Positions 40,172 through 48,335 of a DNA stretch of 64,000 bases are shown piece after piece. Positions within the stretch are counted from its first letter, which is position 1. The number at the start of each line of letters is the position of its first letter. Made by a program: the position numbers and the translations under genes. Location of the stretch: the NCBI RefSeq assembly GCF_003268675.1, contig NZ_CP029378.1:3038001-3102000 (forward strand). The letters run 5' to 3'. The notes under the pieces are model-generated. The model worked only from the letters and a program-made list of their open reading frames with translations, was not told where the DNA came from and made no database searches. This stretch comes from Streptomyces bacillaris (GTDB lineage Bacteria; Actinomycetota; Actinomycetes; Streptomycetales; Streptomycetaceae).

Positions 40172-40623
40172 CACGCCTCCTCGGCGGCGCGCGCCACCAG
40201 CTTCGTGAGCGCCGAGACGACCAGCTCGCCGCTCTCGTCGTGCACGTCCCCGCGGATGTCCACGATGTCGTTGCCCGCCAGGGACTTGATGCCCTCGATC
40301 GTGGAGGTGACCGTCAGCCGGTCCCCCGCCCGTACCGGACGCACATAGGTGAACTTCTGGTCGCCGTGGACGACCCGGCTGTAGTCCAGGCCCAGCTGCG
40401 GGTCCTGCACCACTTCGCCGGCGGCCCGGTAGGTGATGGAGAAGACGAACGTGGGCGGGGCGATCACATCGGGGTGGCCGAGCGCGCGGGCGGCGTCCAC
40501 ATCGACGTACGCCGGATGGGCATCGCCCACCGCCTCGGCGAACTCGCGGATCTTCTCCCGGCCTACCTCGTACGCAGGGGTGGGCGGATAGGTCCGCCCC
40601 ACGAAGGACTGGTCGAGCGCCAT
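40171..40623 (-). CDS. MaoC N-terminal-like dehydratase subunit (HadA-like)
   Basis: A 150-residue hot-dog protein, MALDQSFVGRTYPPTPAYEV, then FAEAVGDAHPAYVDVDAARA, PPTFVFSITYRAAGEVVQDP, VVHGDQKFTYVRPVRAGDRL. It lacks the catalytic Asp/His pair of its partner, as HadA does. ATG 40623 is chosen over the 13-codon extension. Heterodimer with the following gene is inferred. Confidence 0.85.
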   Translation of the reverse strand: MALDQSFVGRTYPPTPAYEVGREKIREFAEAVGDAHPAYVDVDAARALGHPDVIAPPTFVFSITYRAAGEVVQDPQLGLDYSRVVHGDQKFTYVRPVRAGDRLTVTSTIEGIKSLAGNDIVDIRGDVHDESGELVVSALTKLVARAAEEA

Positions 40624-40693
40624 GCGCGCGCTACCTCCTGATGGAAAGACGAATAAGGGCACGCCCCTGTGCGGGGAACCACCCCATACAACG

Positions 40694-40728
40694 ACACGAG
40701 GCCGCCCCCAGAGGGGACGGCCTCGTGT
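40694..40728 (-). terminator. Terminator of rpmG
   Basis: Arms ACACGAGGCCG (from 40694) and CGGCCTCGTGT (to 40728), extended by an inner CCCC/GGGG pairing around a 3-base loop. Confidence 0.8.
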
Positions 40729-40739
40729 ACGAGCCTGAT

Positions 40740-40904
40740 TCAGCGCGTTTCGCGGTGCGCGGTGTGCGAGTTGCAGCGCGGGCAGTGCTTCTTCATCTCA
40801 AGACGGTCCGGGTTGTTACGCCGGTTCTTCTTGGTGATGTAGTTCCGCTCCTTGCACTCCACGCAGGCCAGCGTGATCTTCGGGCGGACGTCGGTGGCAG
40901 CCAC
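40740..40904 (-). CDS. rpmG: 50S ribosomal protein L33
   Basis: A 54-residue protein read from GTG 40904: [54 protein letters not shown]. The CVEC and CPRC pairs make this the zinc-binding (C+) form. AAGGAG precedes the start. It is too short for most automatic ORF filters but unmistakable. It lies between the HadA-like gene and tRNA-Met. Confidence 0.97.
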
Positions 40905-40992
40905 GTGAGTGCTCCTTGGACGGACGATGGACGGATGAACGCATAAAAGAGTAGCCGATCGAAGGACCGACCCAACAATCGGCTACCGTTAG

Positions 40993-41065
40993 TAGCGGTG
41001 ACCGGACTTGAACCGGTGACACAGCGATTATGAGCCGCTTGCTCTACCGACTGAGCTACACCGCT
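40993..41065 (-). tRNA. tRNA-Met (elongator, CAT anticodon)
   Basis: 73-nt cloverleaf: acceptor AGCGGTG/CACCGCT, D arm AGCTCAGTCGGTAGAGC, anticodon arm AGCGG CTCATAA TCGCT with anticodon CAT, T arm ACCGGTTCAAGTCCGGT. The first acceptor pair A-T and the normal D loop fit elongator rather than initiator. CCA is not encoded. Confidence 0.93.
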
Positions 41066-41110
41066 TTGATGATGAGTCCCCCCGCCGAAGCGGGGTTTCC
41101 CGATCACCAG

Positions 41111-41183
41111 AGCCCCAATGCGGAATCGAACCGCAGACCTTCTCCTTACCATGGAGACGCTCTACCGACTGAGCTATTGGGGC
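41111..41183 (-). tRNA. tRNA-Thr (GGT anticodon)
   Basis: 73-nt cloverleaf: acceptor GCCCCAA/TTGGGGC, anticodon arm TCTCC ATGGTAA GGAGA with anticodon GGT, T arm TGCGGTTCGATTCCGCA. It lies 46 bases upstream of tRNA-Met in the transcription direction, probably one transcript tRNA-Thr, tRNA-Met, rpmG. The 285 bases from here to the next gene (41184-41468) hold nothing recognisable. Confidence 0.93.
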
Positions 41184-41468
41184 GAGCGAGGAAGACATTA
41201 CACGGTCCCCGGCCGATCGCCCAAATCCGTTTCCGCGCCGCACCCGGGCCGTCGGGCCGGGCCCGGGCACACCCCCTGATCAGGCCTTGATCGACCTCGC
41301 GCGGCCTTCCGGACGGCTTCCTTCCCCGGCTCGGTGCGGCCGTGCCGGTACGACTATTCAGCTCCTCCCGGAAGCCGCCGTGCCACGGGTCGCGGACGCG
41401 GCCATGATCGACGGGACCACTCCAGGCCCGGCCGCTTCGCGCGGTCCCGCACCCCTCCCAGGAGCGCG

Positions 41469-42752
41469 ATGCCCGACAGCCGGCCACGGCGGCCCGACGA
41501 CAACGCGCCGGACAGCGCTGACGCGGCCACCACCGACCCCGCCCCCGCCCTCGTCCTGAGCGGCGCCCGCCTCGCCGACGGCCGCGCCGTCGACGTACGC
41601 CTCAGCGGCAGCCGTATCGAGGCCGTCGGCACCGCGGGCAGCCTCACCTCCCGCGGCCCCCGCATCGACCTGCGCGGCTACCTCCTGCTCCCCGCCCCGG
41701 CCGAACCCCACGCCCACGGCGACACCGCCCTCACCGCCGACGCGAACGGCCCGGGGCCCGCATCCCACCGCTCCGAGGACATCCAGCGCCGCGCCACCGA
41801 GGCCGCCCTGCTCCAGCTCGGCCACGGCGCCACCGCCCTGCGCGCCCACGTCCGGATCGGCGACGTCCAGGGGCTCGCCGCGCTGGAGGCCGTCCTCCAG
41901 GCACGCCGGGCGCTGCGCGGCCTCGCCGACCTGACCGCGGTCGCCGTCCCCCGGCTGCTCACCGGGGTCGCCGGGGCCGAGGGCCTCGCCCTGCTCCGGG
42001 ACGCCGTGAAGATGGGCGCGGCGGTCGTCGGCGGCTGCCCCGACCTGGACCCCGACCCGACCGGGTACACGGCGGCGGTGCTGGAGGTCGCCGCCGAGCA
42101 CGGCTGCCCGGTCGACCTGCACACCGACGGCGACGACCCGGCCCGGCTGGCCCGGCTCGCCGCGATGGCCGGGGGGCTGCGTCCCGGGGTCGCCCTCGGC
42201 CCCTGCGCCGGGCTCGCCCACCTCCCCCTGGAGACGGCGGGCCGGGCCGCCGACCAGCTGGCCGCCGCCGGGATCACCGTCGTCTGCCTCCCCCAGGGCG
42301 GCTGTACGGGCTCCGAGCGCCGCACGACCGCCCCCGTACGCCTCCTGCGCTCCGCGGGCGTACGCATGGCGGCGGGCAGCGGCGCACTGCGCGACACGGC
42401 CAACCCGGTGGGGCGCGGCGACCCGCTGGAGGCCGCGTACCTCCTCGCCTCGCAGCACGGCCTGCGCCCCGAGCACGCCTACGCCATGGTCTCCACGACG
42501 GCCCGCGCCGCGCTCGGCCTGCCCGACGTCCGCGTGGAGGCGGGTTTCCCGGCCGAACTCCTCGCCGTACGCGGTGAACGGCTGTCCGCCGCGCTCTCCC
42601 TCGCGTACAGCCGGATCGTCATCCACCGCGGCCGGGTCGTCGCCCGTACCAGCGCCGTACGCGAGTACTGCGACTCCGAGCCCGACCCGGCCGCCGGACC
42701 CGATCTCCCCCGTCAGGGGCGGCCCGACTCCGGTGGCGGGCCGGGGAACTGA
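41469..42752 (+). CDS. Amidohydrolase-like protein with incomplete active site
   Basis: A 427-residue protein related to cytosine-deaminase-type amidohydrolases: LVLSGARLADGRAVDVRLSG, LLPAPAEPHAHGDTAL (HxH-type metal site), GCPVDLHTDGDD. The usual later ligands look lost: the expected His of 'SHC..LA' is GPCAGLAHL, and the expected catalytic Asp of 'GSDN.RDP' is AAGSGALRDTANP. It may therefore be inactive or have a different mechanism. ATG 41469; no clear operon. It may be coupled to the next gene, 34 bases downstream. Confidence 0.72.
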   Translation: MPDSRPRRPDDNAPDSADAATTDPAPALVLSGARLADGRAVDVRLSGSRIEAVGTAGSLTSRGPRIDLRGYLLLPAPAEPHAHGDTALTADANGPGPASHRSEDIQRRATEAALLQLGHGATALRAHVRIGDVQGLAALEAVLQARRALRGLADLTAVAVPRLLTGVAGAEGLALLRDAVKMGAAVVGGCPDLDPDPTGYTAAVLEVAAEHGCPVDLHTDGDDPARLARLAAMAGGLRPGVALGPCAGLAHLPLETAGRAADQLAAAGITVVCLPQGGCTGSERRTTAPVRLLRSAGVRMAAGSGALRDTANPVGRGDPLEAAYLLASQHGLRPEHAYAMVSTTARAALGLPDVRVEAGFPAELLAVRGERLSAALSLAYSRIVIHRGRVVARTSAVREYCDSEPDPAAGPDLPRQGRPDSGGGPGN

Positions 42753-42786
42753 GCACACGGTGGCCGCCGGGCGTACGGTCGGAGGT

Positions 42787-43443
42787 ATGCGCATTGTCAT
42801 CGCAGGTGGACACGGACAGATCGCACAGCGACTGGAGCGGCTGCTCGCCGCTCGCGGGGATGAGGCCGTAGGGATCATCCGCGACCCCGGACAGAGTCAG
42901 ACCCTCACCGACCTCGGCGCCGAACCCGCCGTGCTGGACCTCGAATCGGCCACCGTGGAGGAGGCCGCCGAGGTGCTGCGCGGCGCGGACGCGGCCGTCT
43001 TCGCGGCGGGTGCCGGACCCAACAGCGGCGCCGCCCGCAAGGACACCGTGGACCGGGGCGCCGCCGTCCTCTTCGCCGACGCGGCCCAGGCCGCGGGCGT
43101 ACGCCGGTACATCGTCATCTCCTCCATGGGCGCCGACCCCGACCACCCCGGCGACGAGGTGTTCGACGTCTACCTGAGGGCGAAGGGCGCGGCGGACGCC
43201 GACGTGCGCTCCCGTTCCGCGCTGGACTGGACGATCCTGCGCCCCGGCATGCTCACCGACGACGCGGGCAAGGGCCTGGTCCTGCTGGCCGCGAAGACCG
43301 GCCGCGGCCCGATCCCCCGCGACGACGTGGCGGCCACGCTCCTGGAGCTCCTGGACACCCCGGCGACGGCGGGCCTGACCCTGGAGCTGATCTCGGGGAA
43401 CGTCCCGGTCACGGTGGCGGTGAAGGACGTGGCGGGCAACTGA
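42787..43443 (+). CDS. NAD(P)-binding protein, atypical SDR (YwnB-like)
   Basis: A 218-residue protein: nucleotide loop MRIVIAGGHGQIAQRLERLL, AVFAAGAGPNSGAARKDTVD (conserved in SDR_a5-type proteins), AAGVRRYIVISSMGADPDHP and LDWTILRPGMLTDDAGKG. It lacks the YxxxK pair in the usual place, as normal in this class. GGAGGT lies almost directly against the ATG, an unusually short spacing, so the start is slightly uncertain. It ends before a strong terminator. Confidence 0.87.
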   Translation: MRIVIAGGHGQIAQRLERLLAARGDEAVGIIRDPGQSQTLTDLGAEPAVLDLESATVEEAAEVLRGADAAVFAAGAGPNSGAARKDTVDRGAAVLFADAAQAAGVRRYIVISSMGADPDHPGDEVFDVYLRAKGAADADVRSRSALDWTILRPGMLTDDAGKGLVLLAAKTGRGPIPRDDVAATLLELLDTPATAGLTLELISGNVPVTVAVKDVAGN

Positions 43444-43530
43444 GCCGGGGCCGAGGACTGGCGTTGGGGGCCGGGGACCGGGACCGGGGGCCGGAGGTTT
43501 CCTCCAGCTCCGGGCCGCTCCGACAACGAG

Positions 43531-43565
43531 GAAGCCCCCGACCGGAAGAACCGGTCGGGGGCTTC
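43531..43565 (+). terminator. Strong terminator hairpin
   Basis: Perfect 15-base arms GAAGCCCCCGACCGG (43531-43545) and CCGGTCGGGGGCTTC (43551-43565) with loop AAGAA. It lies between the NAD(P)-binding gene and the convergent tRNA-Tyr and serves both directions. Confidence 0.9.
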
Positions 43566-43572
43566 GTTCGCG

Positions 43573-43654
<82 letters not shown>

Positions 43655-43821
43655 TCGAACGACGCGTCGGATCCCAGCTGGTGGGCTCCTTGGCGACGAC
43701 GTAAACAATACCTGATGGCCAGGGGTGCTCCGCCACCTCATTGATCAGCAGCCGGAGGGTGCGGCGGTGGCTAGGCTTTGCGCTGTATCCCACGCACATT
43801 CGACGCAAGGAGCCACACGTC

Positions 43822-44310
43822 ATGGCCGACTCCAGTTTCGACATCGTCTCGAAGGTCGAGCGGCAGGAGGTCGACAACGCCCTCAACCAGGCCGCCAAGG
43901 AGATCTCCCAGCGCTACGACTTCAAGGGCACGGGCGCCTCGATCTCGTGGTCCGGCGAGAAGATCCTGATGGAGGCGAACGGCGAGGAGCGGGTCAAGGC
44001 GATCCTCGACATCTTCCAGTCCAAGCTGATCAAGCGGGGGATCTCGCTGAAGTCGCTGGACGCCGGTGAGCCGCAGCTCTCCGGCAAGGAGTACAAGATC
44101 TTCGCCTCCATCGAGGAGGGCATCTCCCAGGAGAACGCCAAGAAGGTGGCGAAGATCATCCGCGACGAGGGCCCCAAGGGCGTCAAGGCGCAGGTCCAGG
44201 GTGACGAGCTGCGCGTCAGCTCGAAGAGCCGGGACGACCTCCAGGCCGTGCAGGCGCTGCTGAAGGACAAGGACCTCGACTTCGCGATCCAGTTCGTGAA
44301 CTACCGGTAG
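43822..44310 (+). CDS. YajQ family protein (nucleotide-binding, UPF0234)
   Basis: A 162-residue protein, [20 protein letters not shown], then [40 protein letters not shown] and [20 protein letters not shown]. It ends [12 protein letters not shown]. The whole family pattern of tandem ferredoxin-like folds is present. Members bind cyclic-di-GMP in some bacteria; here that is unproven. AAGGAG precedes the ATG. The gene end is duplicated downstream (see repeat). Confidence 0.95.
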   Translation: MADSSFDIVSKVERQEVDNALNQAAKEISQRYDFKGTGASISWSGEKILMEANGEERVKAILDIFQSKLIKRGISLKSLDAGEPQLSGKEYKIFASIEEGISQENAKKVAKIIRDEGPKGVKAQVQGDELRVSSKSRDDLQAVQALLKDKDLDFAIQFVNYR

Positions 44311-44336
44311 TTTCGTGAACTGCCGGTAGTTCACGA
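44292..44336 (+). repeat. Tandem duplication of the yajQ 3' end forming a hairpin
   Basis: TTCGTGAACTACCGGTAGT (end of the gene) is repeated as TTCGTGAACTGCCGGTAGT directly after it. The second copy can pair with the following TCACGA (44313-44321 with 44328-44336, nine perfect pairs). It may work as a first terminator. Confidence 0.65.
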
Positions 44337-44362
44337 ACTGGCGGCAGGACGGTTCGGAACGC

Positions 44363-44406
44363 GAAGGGGCGTGTCGTCGGGGTGGGCTCGGACGACACGC
44401 CCCTTC
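44363..44406 (+). terminator. Terminator hairpin
   Basis: Perfect 16-base arms GAAGGGGCGTGTCGTC (44363-44378) and GACGACACGCCCCTTC (44391-44406) with a 12-base loop, downstream of the yajQ homologue. Confidence 0.85.
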
Positions 44407-44537
44407 GGGTTCCGGGGCCCGCCCTGCTCCGTGTCCGAATACCGCCAGCCGGGACCCCCGGCGCGGAGCAGACTGGCCGTGCGGATACGGATGGGCCGTG
44501 GTCCGCACGGTTCTCCGGTCGAAGGAAGTGAGCGGTC

Positions 44538-45062
44538 GTGACGACGGTGTATACGCGGGTGGCGAGTCCGCTGGGCGAGTTGCTGCTGGTGGGCGAGTCG
44601 GACGGGACGGCCGGCGGGCTGCGGCTGGTGTCGCTGTCCGTGCCCGGGCAGAAGGGCGGTGCGGCTGTCCAGGACGGGTGGCTGCGCGAGCCCGAGCTGT
44701 TCGCGGGGGTCGTGGCGCAGGTGGAGGCGTACTTCGCGGGGCGGTCGACGCGGTTCGACGTGCCGTTCGCGGAGGGCGTGGGTACGGAGTTCCAGCGGCG
44801 CGTCTGGAAGGTGCTGGAGGAGATCCCGTACGGGCAGACCCTGTCGTACGGGGAGGTCGCCGTGCGGGTGGGGGCCTCGGGCGCCGGTGTTCGGGCGGTG
44901 GGGACGGCGATCGGGCGGAACCCGCTGCTGGTCGTGCGGCCGTGCCACCGGGTGATCGGTGCGGACGGGGCGCTGCGGGGGTACGCGGGTGGCCTGGAGC
45001 GCAAGCAGTTGCTGCTGGGGCTGGAGGGGGCCGCCTGTGTGGCGGGGGCGGAGCGGGCGTGA
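44538..45062 (+). CDS. ogt: Methylated-DNA-protein-cysteine methyltransferase
   Basis: A 174-residue suicide repair protein that takes alkyl groups from O6-alkylguanine. The active-site motif is VVRPCHRVIGADGALRGYAG, with Cys acceptor near residue 142. GTEFQRRVWKVLEEIPYGQT and LSYGEVAVRVGASGAGVRAV (HTH) precede it. GTG start at 44538 with GAAGG upstream. The AlkB-like gene follows 80 bases downstream: a compact alkylation-repair pair. Confidence 0.95.
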   Translation: MTTVYTRVASPLGELLLVGESDGTAGGLRLVSLSVPGQKGGAAVQDGWLREPELFAGVVAQVEAYFAGRSTRFDVPFAEGVGTEFQRRVWKVLEEIPYGQTLSYGEVAVRVGASGAGVRAVGTAIGRNPLLVVRPCHRVIGADGALRGYAGGLERKQLLLGLEGAACVAGAERA

Positions 45063-45142
45063 TGCGGTGAAGGGTGCGCCGTCGTGATGCGGTGAGGGTC
45101 GGCCGTTGAGGCCGGTGTGACGGGTTGAGGGTGGTGTGACGG

Positions 45143-45826
45143 ATGGGCTCGCGTGGGGTTCCGGAGGCTTCGGGCGGGCTGTTCCCGCGGCCCCGGCAGG
45201 TGGTCGCGCCCGGCGCCGTACACGTACCGGAGTGGCTTCCGGCGGAGCGGCGGCGGGAGTTGGTGGCGGCGTGCCGGGAGTGGGCGCGGGGGCCCGTTCC
45301 GCTGCGGCACACGGTGTTGCCGGGCGGCGGGGTGATGTCCGTGCGGACGGTGTGCCTGGGGTGGCACTGGCAGCCGTACCGGTACACGCGCACGGCCGAC
45401 GATGTGAACGGAGCCCGGGTGGCCGCCCTGCCGCGGTGGCTGGTCGGCCTGGGGCGTGCGGCGGTGGCGGAGGCGTACGAGGACGAGCGCGCGGCGGAGG
45501 CGTTCACTCCGGACACCGCGCTCATCAACTTCTACGACGACGCGGCCCGGATGGGAATGCACCAGGACAAGGAGGAGCGGTCGGGCGCTCCGGTGGTGTC
45601 GCTGAGCATCGGGGCGACGTGCGTGTTCCGCTTCGGGAACACGGAGGGCCGCGGGCAGCCTTACACGGACGTGGAGTTGGTCTCCGGCGACCTCTTCGTC
45701 TTCGGCGGCCCCTCGCGCTTCGCTTTCCACGGGGTGCCGAAGGTGTACGCCGGAACGGCCGACCCGGATGCGGGGATGCGGGCCGGCCGGCTGAATGTGA
45801 CGTTGCGGGAGACCGGGCTGAGTTGA
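45143..45826 (+). CDS. alkB: AlkB-type alpha-ketoglutarate-dependent DNA repair dioxygenase
   Basis: A 227-residue Fe(II)/2-oxoglutarate dioxygenase that repairs N1-methyladenine and N3-methylcytosine, by family. The iron ligands are His and Asp in GMHQDKEE and His in FAFHGVPKVY. The 2-oxoglutarate site is RLNVTLRET. LINFYDDAARMGMHQDKEER and SIGATCVFRFGNTEG are typical. ATG 45143 lacks a strong ribosome-binding site. Next to ogt, suggesting joint expression. Confidence 0.94.
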   Translation: MGSRGVPEASGGLFPRPRQVVAPGAVHVPEWLPAERRRELVAACREWARGPVPLRHTVLPGGGVMSVRTVCLGWHWQPYRYTRTADDVNGARVAALPRWLVGLGRAAVAEAYEDERAAEAFTPDTALINFYDDAARMGMHQDKEERSGAPVVSLSIGATCVFRFGNTEGRGQPYTDVELVSGDLFVFGGPSRFAFHGVPKVYAGTADPDAGMRAGRLNVTLRETGLS

Positions 45827-45852
45827 GCGGCGCCCGCGGTCGGCCGCATGTA

Positions 45853-45887
45853 CGGCCCCGACGCGCGGTCAGTGGCGCGCGGGGCCG
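45853..45887. terminator. Bidirectional terminator
   Basis: Arms CGGCCCCG (45853-45860) and CGGGGCCG (45880-45887) with further inner GCGC pairing, between convergent alkB and the GlsB-like gene. Confidence 0.65.
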
Positions 45888-45909
45888 ACGCCTGCGCCCT
45901 GCGTATGGG

Positions 45910-46182
45910 TCAGCGGCGTTCGCGGGAGTGGCCGAAGAGCACCCGGTAGAGGATCAGCAGGACCAGGGAGCCGGCGATGGCCGCGATCCAGGTCGCGGTG
46001 TCGTAGAAGTCGTTGCTGATGGGACGGTCGAGGAACTGGCTGGAGAGCCAGCCGCCGACGAACGCACCGGCGATGCCGATGAGCGTGGTCCCGACGATCC
46101 CGCCCGGGTCGCGCCCCGGGAGCAGGATTTTCGCTATGACTCCGGCGAGCAGCCCGAGAACGATCCAACTGATGATGCCCAT
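45910..46182 (-). CDS. GlsB/YeaQ/YmgE family stress membrane protein
   Basis: A 90-residue protein with three hydrophobic Gly-rich helices: IISWIVLGLLAGVIAKILLP, GGIVGTTLIGIAGAFVGGWL and TWIAAIAGSLVLLILYRVLF. This is the hallmark of the transglycosylase-associated-protein/GlsB family. The biochemical role is unknown; members rise under general stress. Start at ATG 46182. Confidence 0.9.
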   Translation of the reverse strand: MGIISWIVLGLLAGVIAKILLPGRDPGGIVGTTLIGIAGAFVGGWLSSQFLDRPISNDFYDTATWIAAIAGSLVLLILYRVLFGHSRERR

Positions 46183-46247
46183 GTCGACCTACCTACCCCT
46201 TGCTCGGTTCTGAAACCCAGGACGCCGGGGGTGGGGTGATCGGTTGC

Positions 46248-46640
46248 TCAGCGGGTGGCGAAGGGCTGGTCGCTGGGGACGATCTCCTTGCCGAAGGGCA
46301 TGAGCGAGACGGGGATCAGCTTGAAGTTGGCGATGCCCAGGGGGATGCCGATGATCGTGATGCAGAGGGCGATGCCGGTGGTGATGTGGCCGAGGGCGAG
46401 CCACCATCCGGCGAGGATCAGCCAGAGGACGTTCCCGGCGCAGGAGGGCGATCCGGCGTCCCGGCGGTCGACGACGGTGTAGCCGAAGGGCCAGAGCGCG
46501 TACACCCCGATCCTGAAGGCGGCGATGCCGAACGGGATACCGATGATGGTGATGCAGAGCAGGACGCCCGCGAGGAGATAGCCGAGGAACATCCAGAACC
46601 CGCACAGCACGAGCCAGATGATGTTCAGGATGGTTTTCAT
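46248..46640 (-). CDS. YccF-family inner membrane protein
   Basis: A 130-residue protein made of two repeated YccF units: [20 protein letters not shown] ... [20 protein letters not shown] and [20 protein letters not shown] ... [20 protein letters not shown]. Four membrane helices are expected. ATG 46640 overlaps the htpX stop by four bases (ATGA), so it is co-translated with the protease gene. The function of YccF is not established. Confidence 0.9.
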   Translation of the reverse strand: MKTILNIIWLVLCGFWMFLGYLLAGVLLCITIIGIPFGIAAFRIGVYALWPFGYTVVDRRDAGSPSCAGNVLWLILAGWWLALGHITTGIALCITIIGIPLGIANFKLIPVSLMPFGKEIVPSDQPFATR

Positions 46641-47500
46641 GGGCGGCGACCTGCCATCTGTTCCAGTCGGGCGATGCGCTCCGCCATCGGCGGATGGGTG
46701 GAGAACATCTTGGCCATCCCCTGTCCGGGGCGGAAGGGGTTCGCGATCATCATGTGGCTCGCGGTCTCGATCTTGGGCTCCGGGGGCAACGGTAGCTGTT
46801 TCGTTCCTGCGTCGAGTTTGCGCAGGGCGCTGGCGAGGGCGAGCGGGTCCCCGGTGAGCTGGGCCCCGGAGGCGTCGGCCTCGTACTCCCGGGAGCGGCT
46901 GACGGCGAGCTGGATGACGGAGGCGGCGAGCGGGCCCAGGATCATGATCAGGAGCATGCCCAGCAGACCGGGGCCCTCGTCGTCGTTGGAACGGCCGATG
47001 GGGATGAGCCAGGCGAAGTTGACCAGGAACATGACGACGGAGGCGAGGGCTCCGGCGACGGAGGAGATGAGGATGTCCCGGTTGTAGACATGGCTCAGCT
47101 CGTGGCCCAGGACGCCGCGCAGCTCCCGCTCGTCGAGGATCTGGAGGATGCCCTCGGTGCAGCACACGGCCGCGTTGCGCGGGTTGCGGCCGGTGGCGAA
47201 GGCGTTGGGCGCCTGGGTCGGTGAGATGTAGAGGCGGGGCATCGGCTGCCGCGCCGCCGTGGACAGCTCACGGACGATCCGGTAGATCTGCGGCGCCTCG
47301 AACTCGCTGACGGGGCGCGCCCGCATGGCGCGCAGGGCGAGCTTGTCGCTGTTCCAGTAGGCGTAGGCGTTGGTGCCGACGGCCACGACGAGGGCGACGA
47401 CGAGACCCGTACGTCCGAAGAAGCTGCCGATGATGATGATGAGTGCGGACAGTCCCCCGAGGAGTACGGCGGTTTTCAGCCCGTTGTGCCGGCGGTGCAC
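46637..47500 (-). CDS. htpX: Membrane zinc metalloprotease HtpX
   Basis: A 287-residue protein from GTG 47500 ([15 protein letters not shown]), with GGAGGG upstream; a 28-codon upstream extension is rejected for that reason. Two N-terminal membrane helices are followed by [20 protein letters not shown] and the zinc motif [13 protein letters not shown] (HExxH), a further hydrophobic pair and [17 protein letters not shown] (third ligand Glu). It ends [18 protein letters not shown]. HtpX degrades misfolded membrane proteins by family. Followed by coupled yccF. Confidence 0.95.
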   Translation of the reverse strand: MHRRHNGLKTAVLLGGLSALIIIIGSFFGRTGLVVALVVAVGTNAYAYWNSDKLALRAMRARPVSEFEAPQIYRIVRELSTAARQPMPRLYISPTQAPNAFATGRNPRNAAVCCTEGILQILDERELRGVLGHELSHVYNRDILISSVAGALASVVMFLVNFAWLIPIGRSNDDEGPGLLGMLLIMILGPLAASVIQLAVSRSREYEADASGAQLTGDPLALASALRKLDAGTKQLPLPPEPKIETASHMMIANPFRPGQGMAKMFSTHPPMAERIARLEQMAGRRP

Positions 47501-47735
47501 GGTACGCCCTCCAAGTGGTGCAGCAGGGGAACCCTTTGCGTGGTGGTGCTCCACTCCCCCAGTGGAGCCTCCCGTACTGGTCAACGCCAGGCGAGGGGAG
47601 CTGGTTCCCTTGTGCGTGCGGCCGGAGGGCGGGCCCGGTGCGGCGTGATCCGGCCGGTCCGGGCTCCCGGCCCGTACGGCGCGGCACTGAGCCGTACGGG
47701 TGGAGGGGGCGCAACGCCGGGGGCGTGCCCCCGTG

Positions 47736-47783
47736 CGTCAGCGCTGGACGGGCAGCTCGGCCGTCAGCGCTGGACGGGCAGCT
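47736..47783 (-). repeat. Direct duplication at the mscL 3' end
   Basis: CGTCAGCGCTGGACGGGCAG plus CT occurs at 47736-47757 and again at 47762-47783 (period 26). The second copy contains the mscL stop and last codons. Confidence 0.8.
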
Positions 47784-48219
47784 TGGCGAGGGAGAGGGCC
47801 TCGGGGTCGGGCTCGACCTCGCTGGTGCAGTGGCCGCAGCGGGAGGCGACGGCCGGGATCGCGCTGTAGCAGCGCGGGCAGTCGCGGAGGGCGGCCTTGA
47901 TGTCGACCTCCTCCTCCTTGGCGAAGCGGTTCTGCACCTTGGTCATGGGGACGACGACGCAGAAGTAGAGCACCGCGGCGGTGATGAGGAAGGCGATCGC
48001 GGCCGCGAGGAACTTTCCGTACGGGAAGTACGTGCCCTGCACAGCGAACTTCGCCGCGCTGAAGTCACCGACCGAGCCGGTGGCGAGGCCGATCAGCGGG
48101 GTGATGAAGGCGGTGCTGAAGCCGGTGACGACGGCGGTGAAGGCTGCTCCGACGGCGAGGCCGATCGCCATCGAGATGACGTTTCCGCGCAGGATGAAGT
48201 CCTTGAACCCGTTCAGCAC
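47764..48219 (-). CDS. mscL: Large-conductance mechanosensitive channel with C-terminal zinc ribbon
   Basis: A 151-residue protein from GTG 48219 (LNGFKDFILRGNVISMAIGL), with GGAG in front. TM1 is VISMAIGLAVGAAFTAVVTG, and TM2 is FLAAAIAFLITAAVLYFCVV. After the cytoplasmic helix (RFAKEEEVDIKAALRD) it carries CPRC and CGHC, a zinc ribbon not present in the E. coli protein. The frame upstream to 48279 has no ribosome-binding site. Confidence 0.93.
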   Translation of the reverse strand: MLNGFKDFILRGNVISMAIGLAVGAAFTAVVTGFSTAFITPLIGLATGSVGDFSAAKFAVQGTYFPYGKFLAAAIAFLITAAVLYFCVVVPMTKVQNRFAKEEEVDIKAALRDCPRCYSAIPAVASRCGHCTSEVEPDPEALSLAKLPVQR

Positions 48220-48335
48220 TGCTCTCTCTCCTCTATGGATTTCGTACGTCTTCGTCGTGTACGGGACGCATGCAGCCAAGACATTGCCCTGTGGCGGCGG
48301 CCCCGGGCAAACCGATCTTCGGCGTCCGGCGGGCG

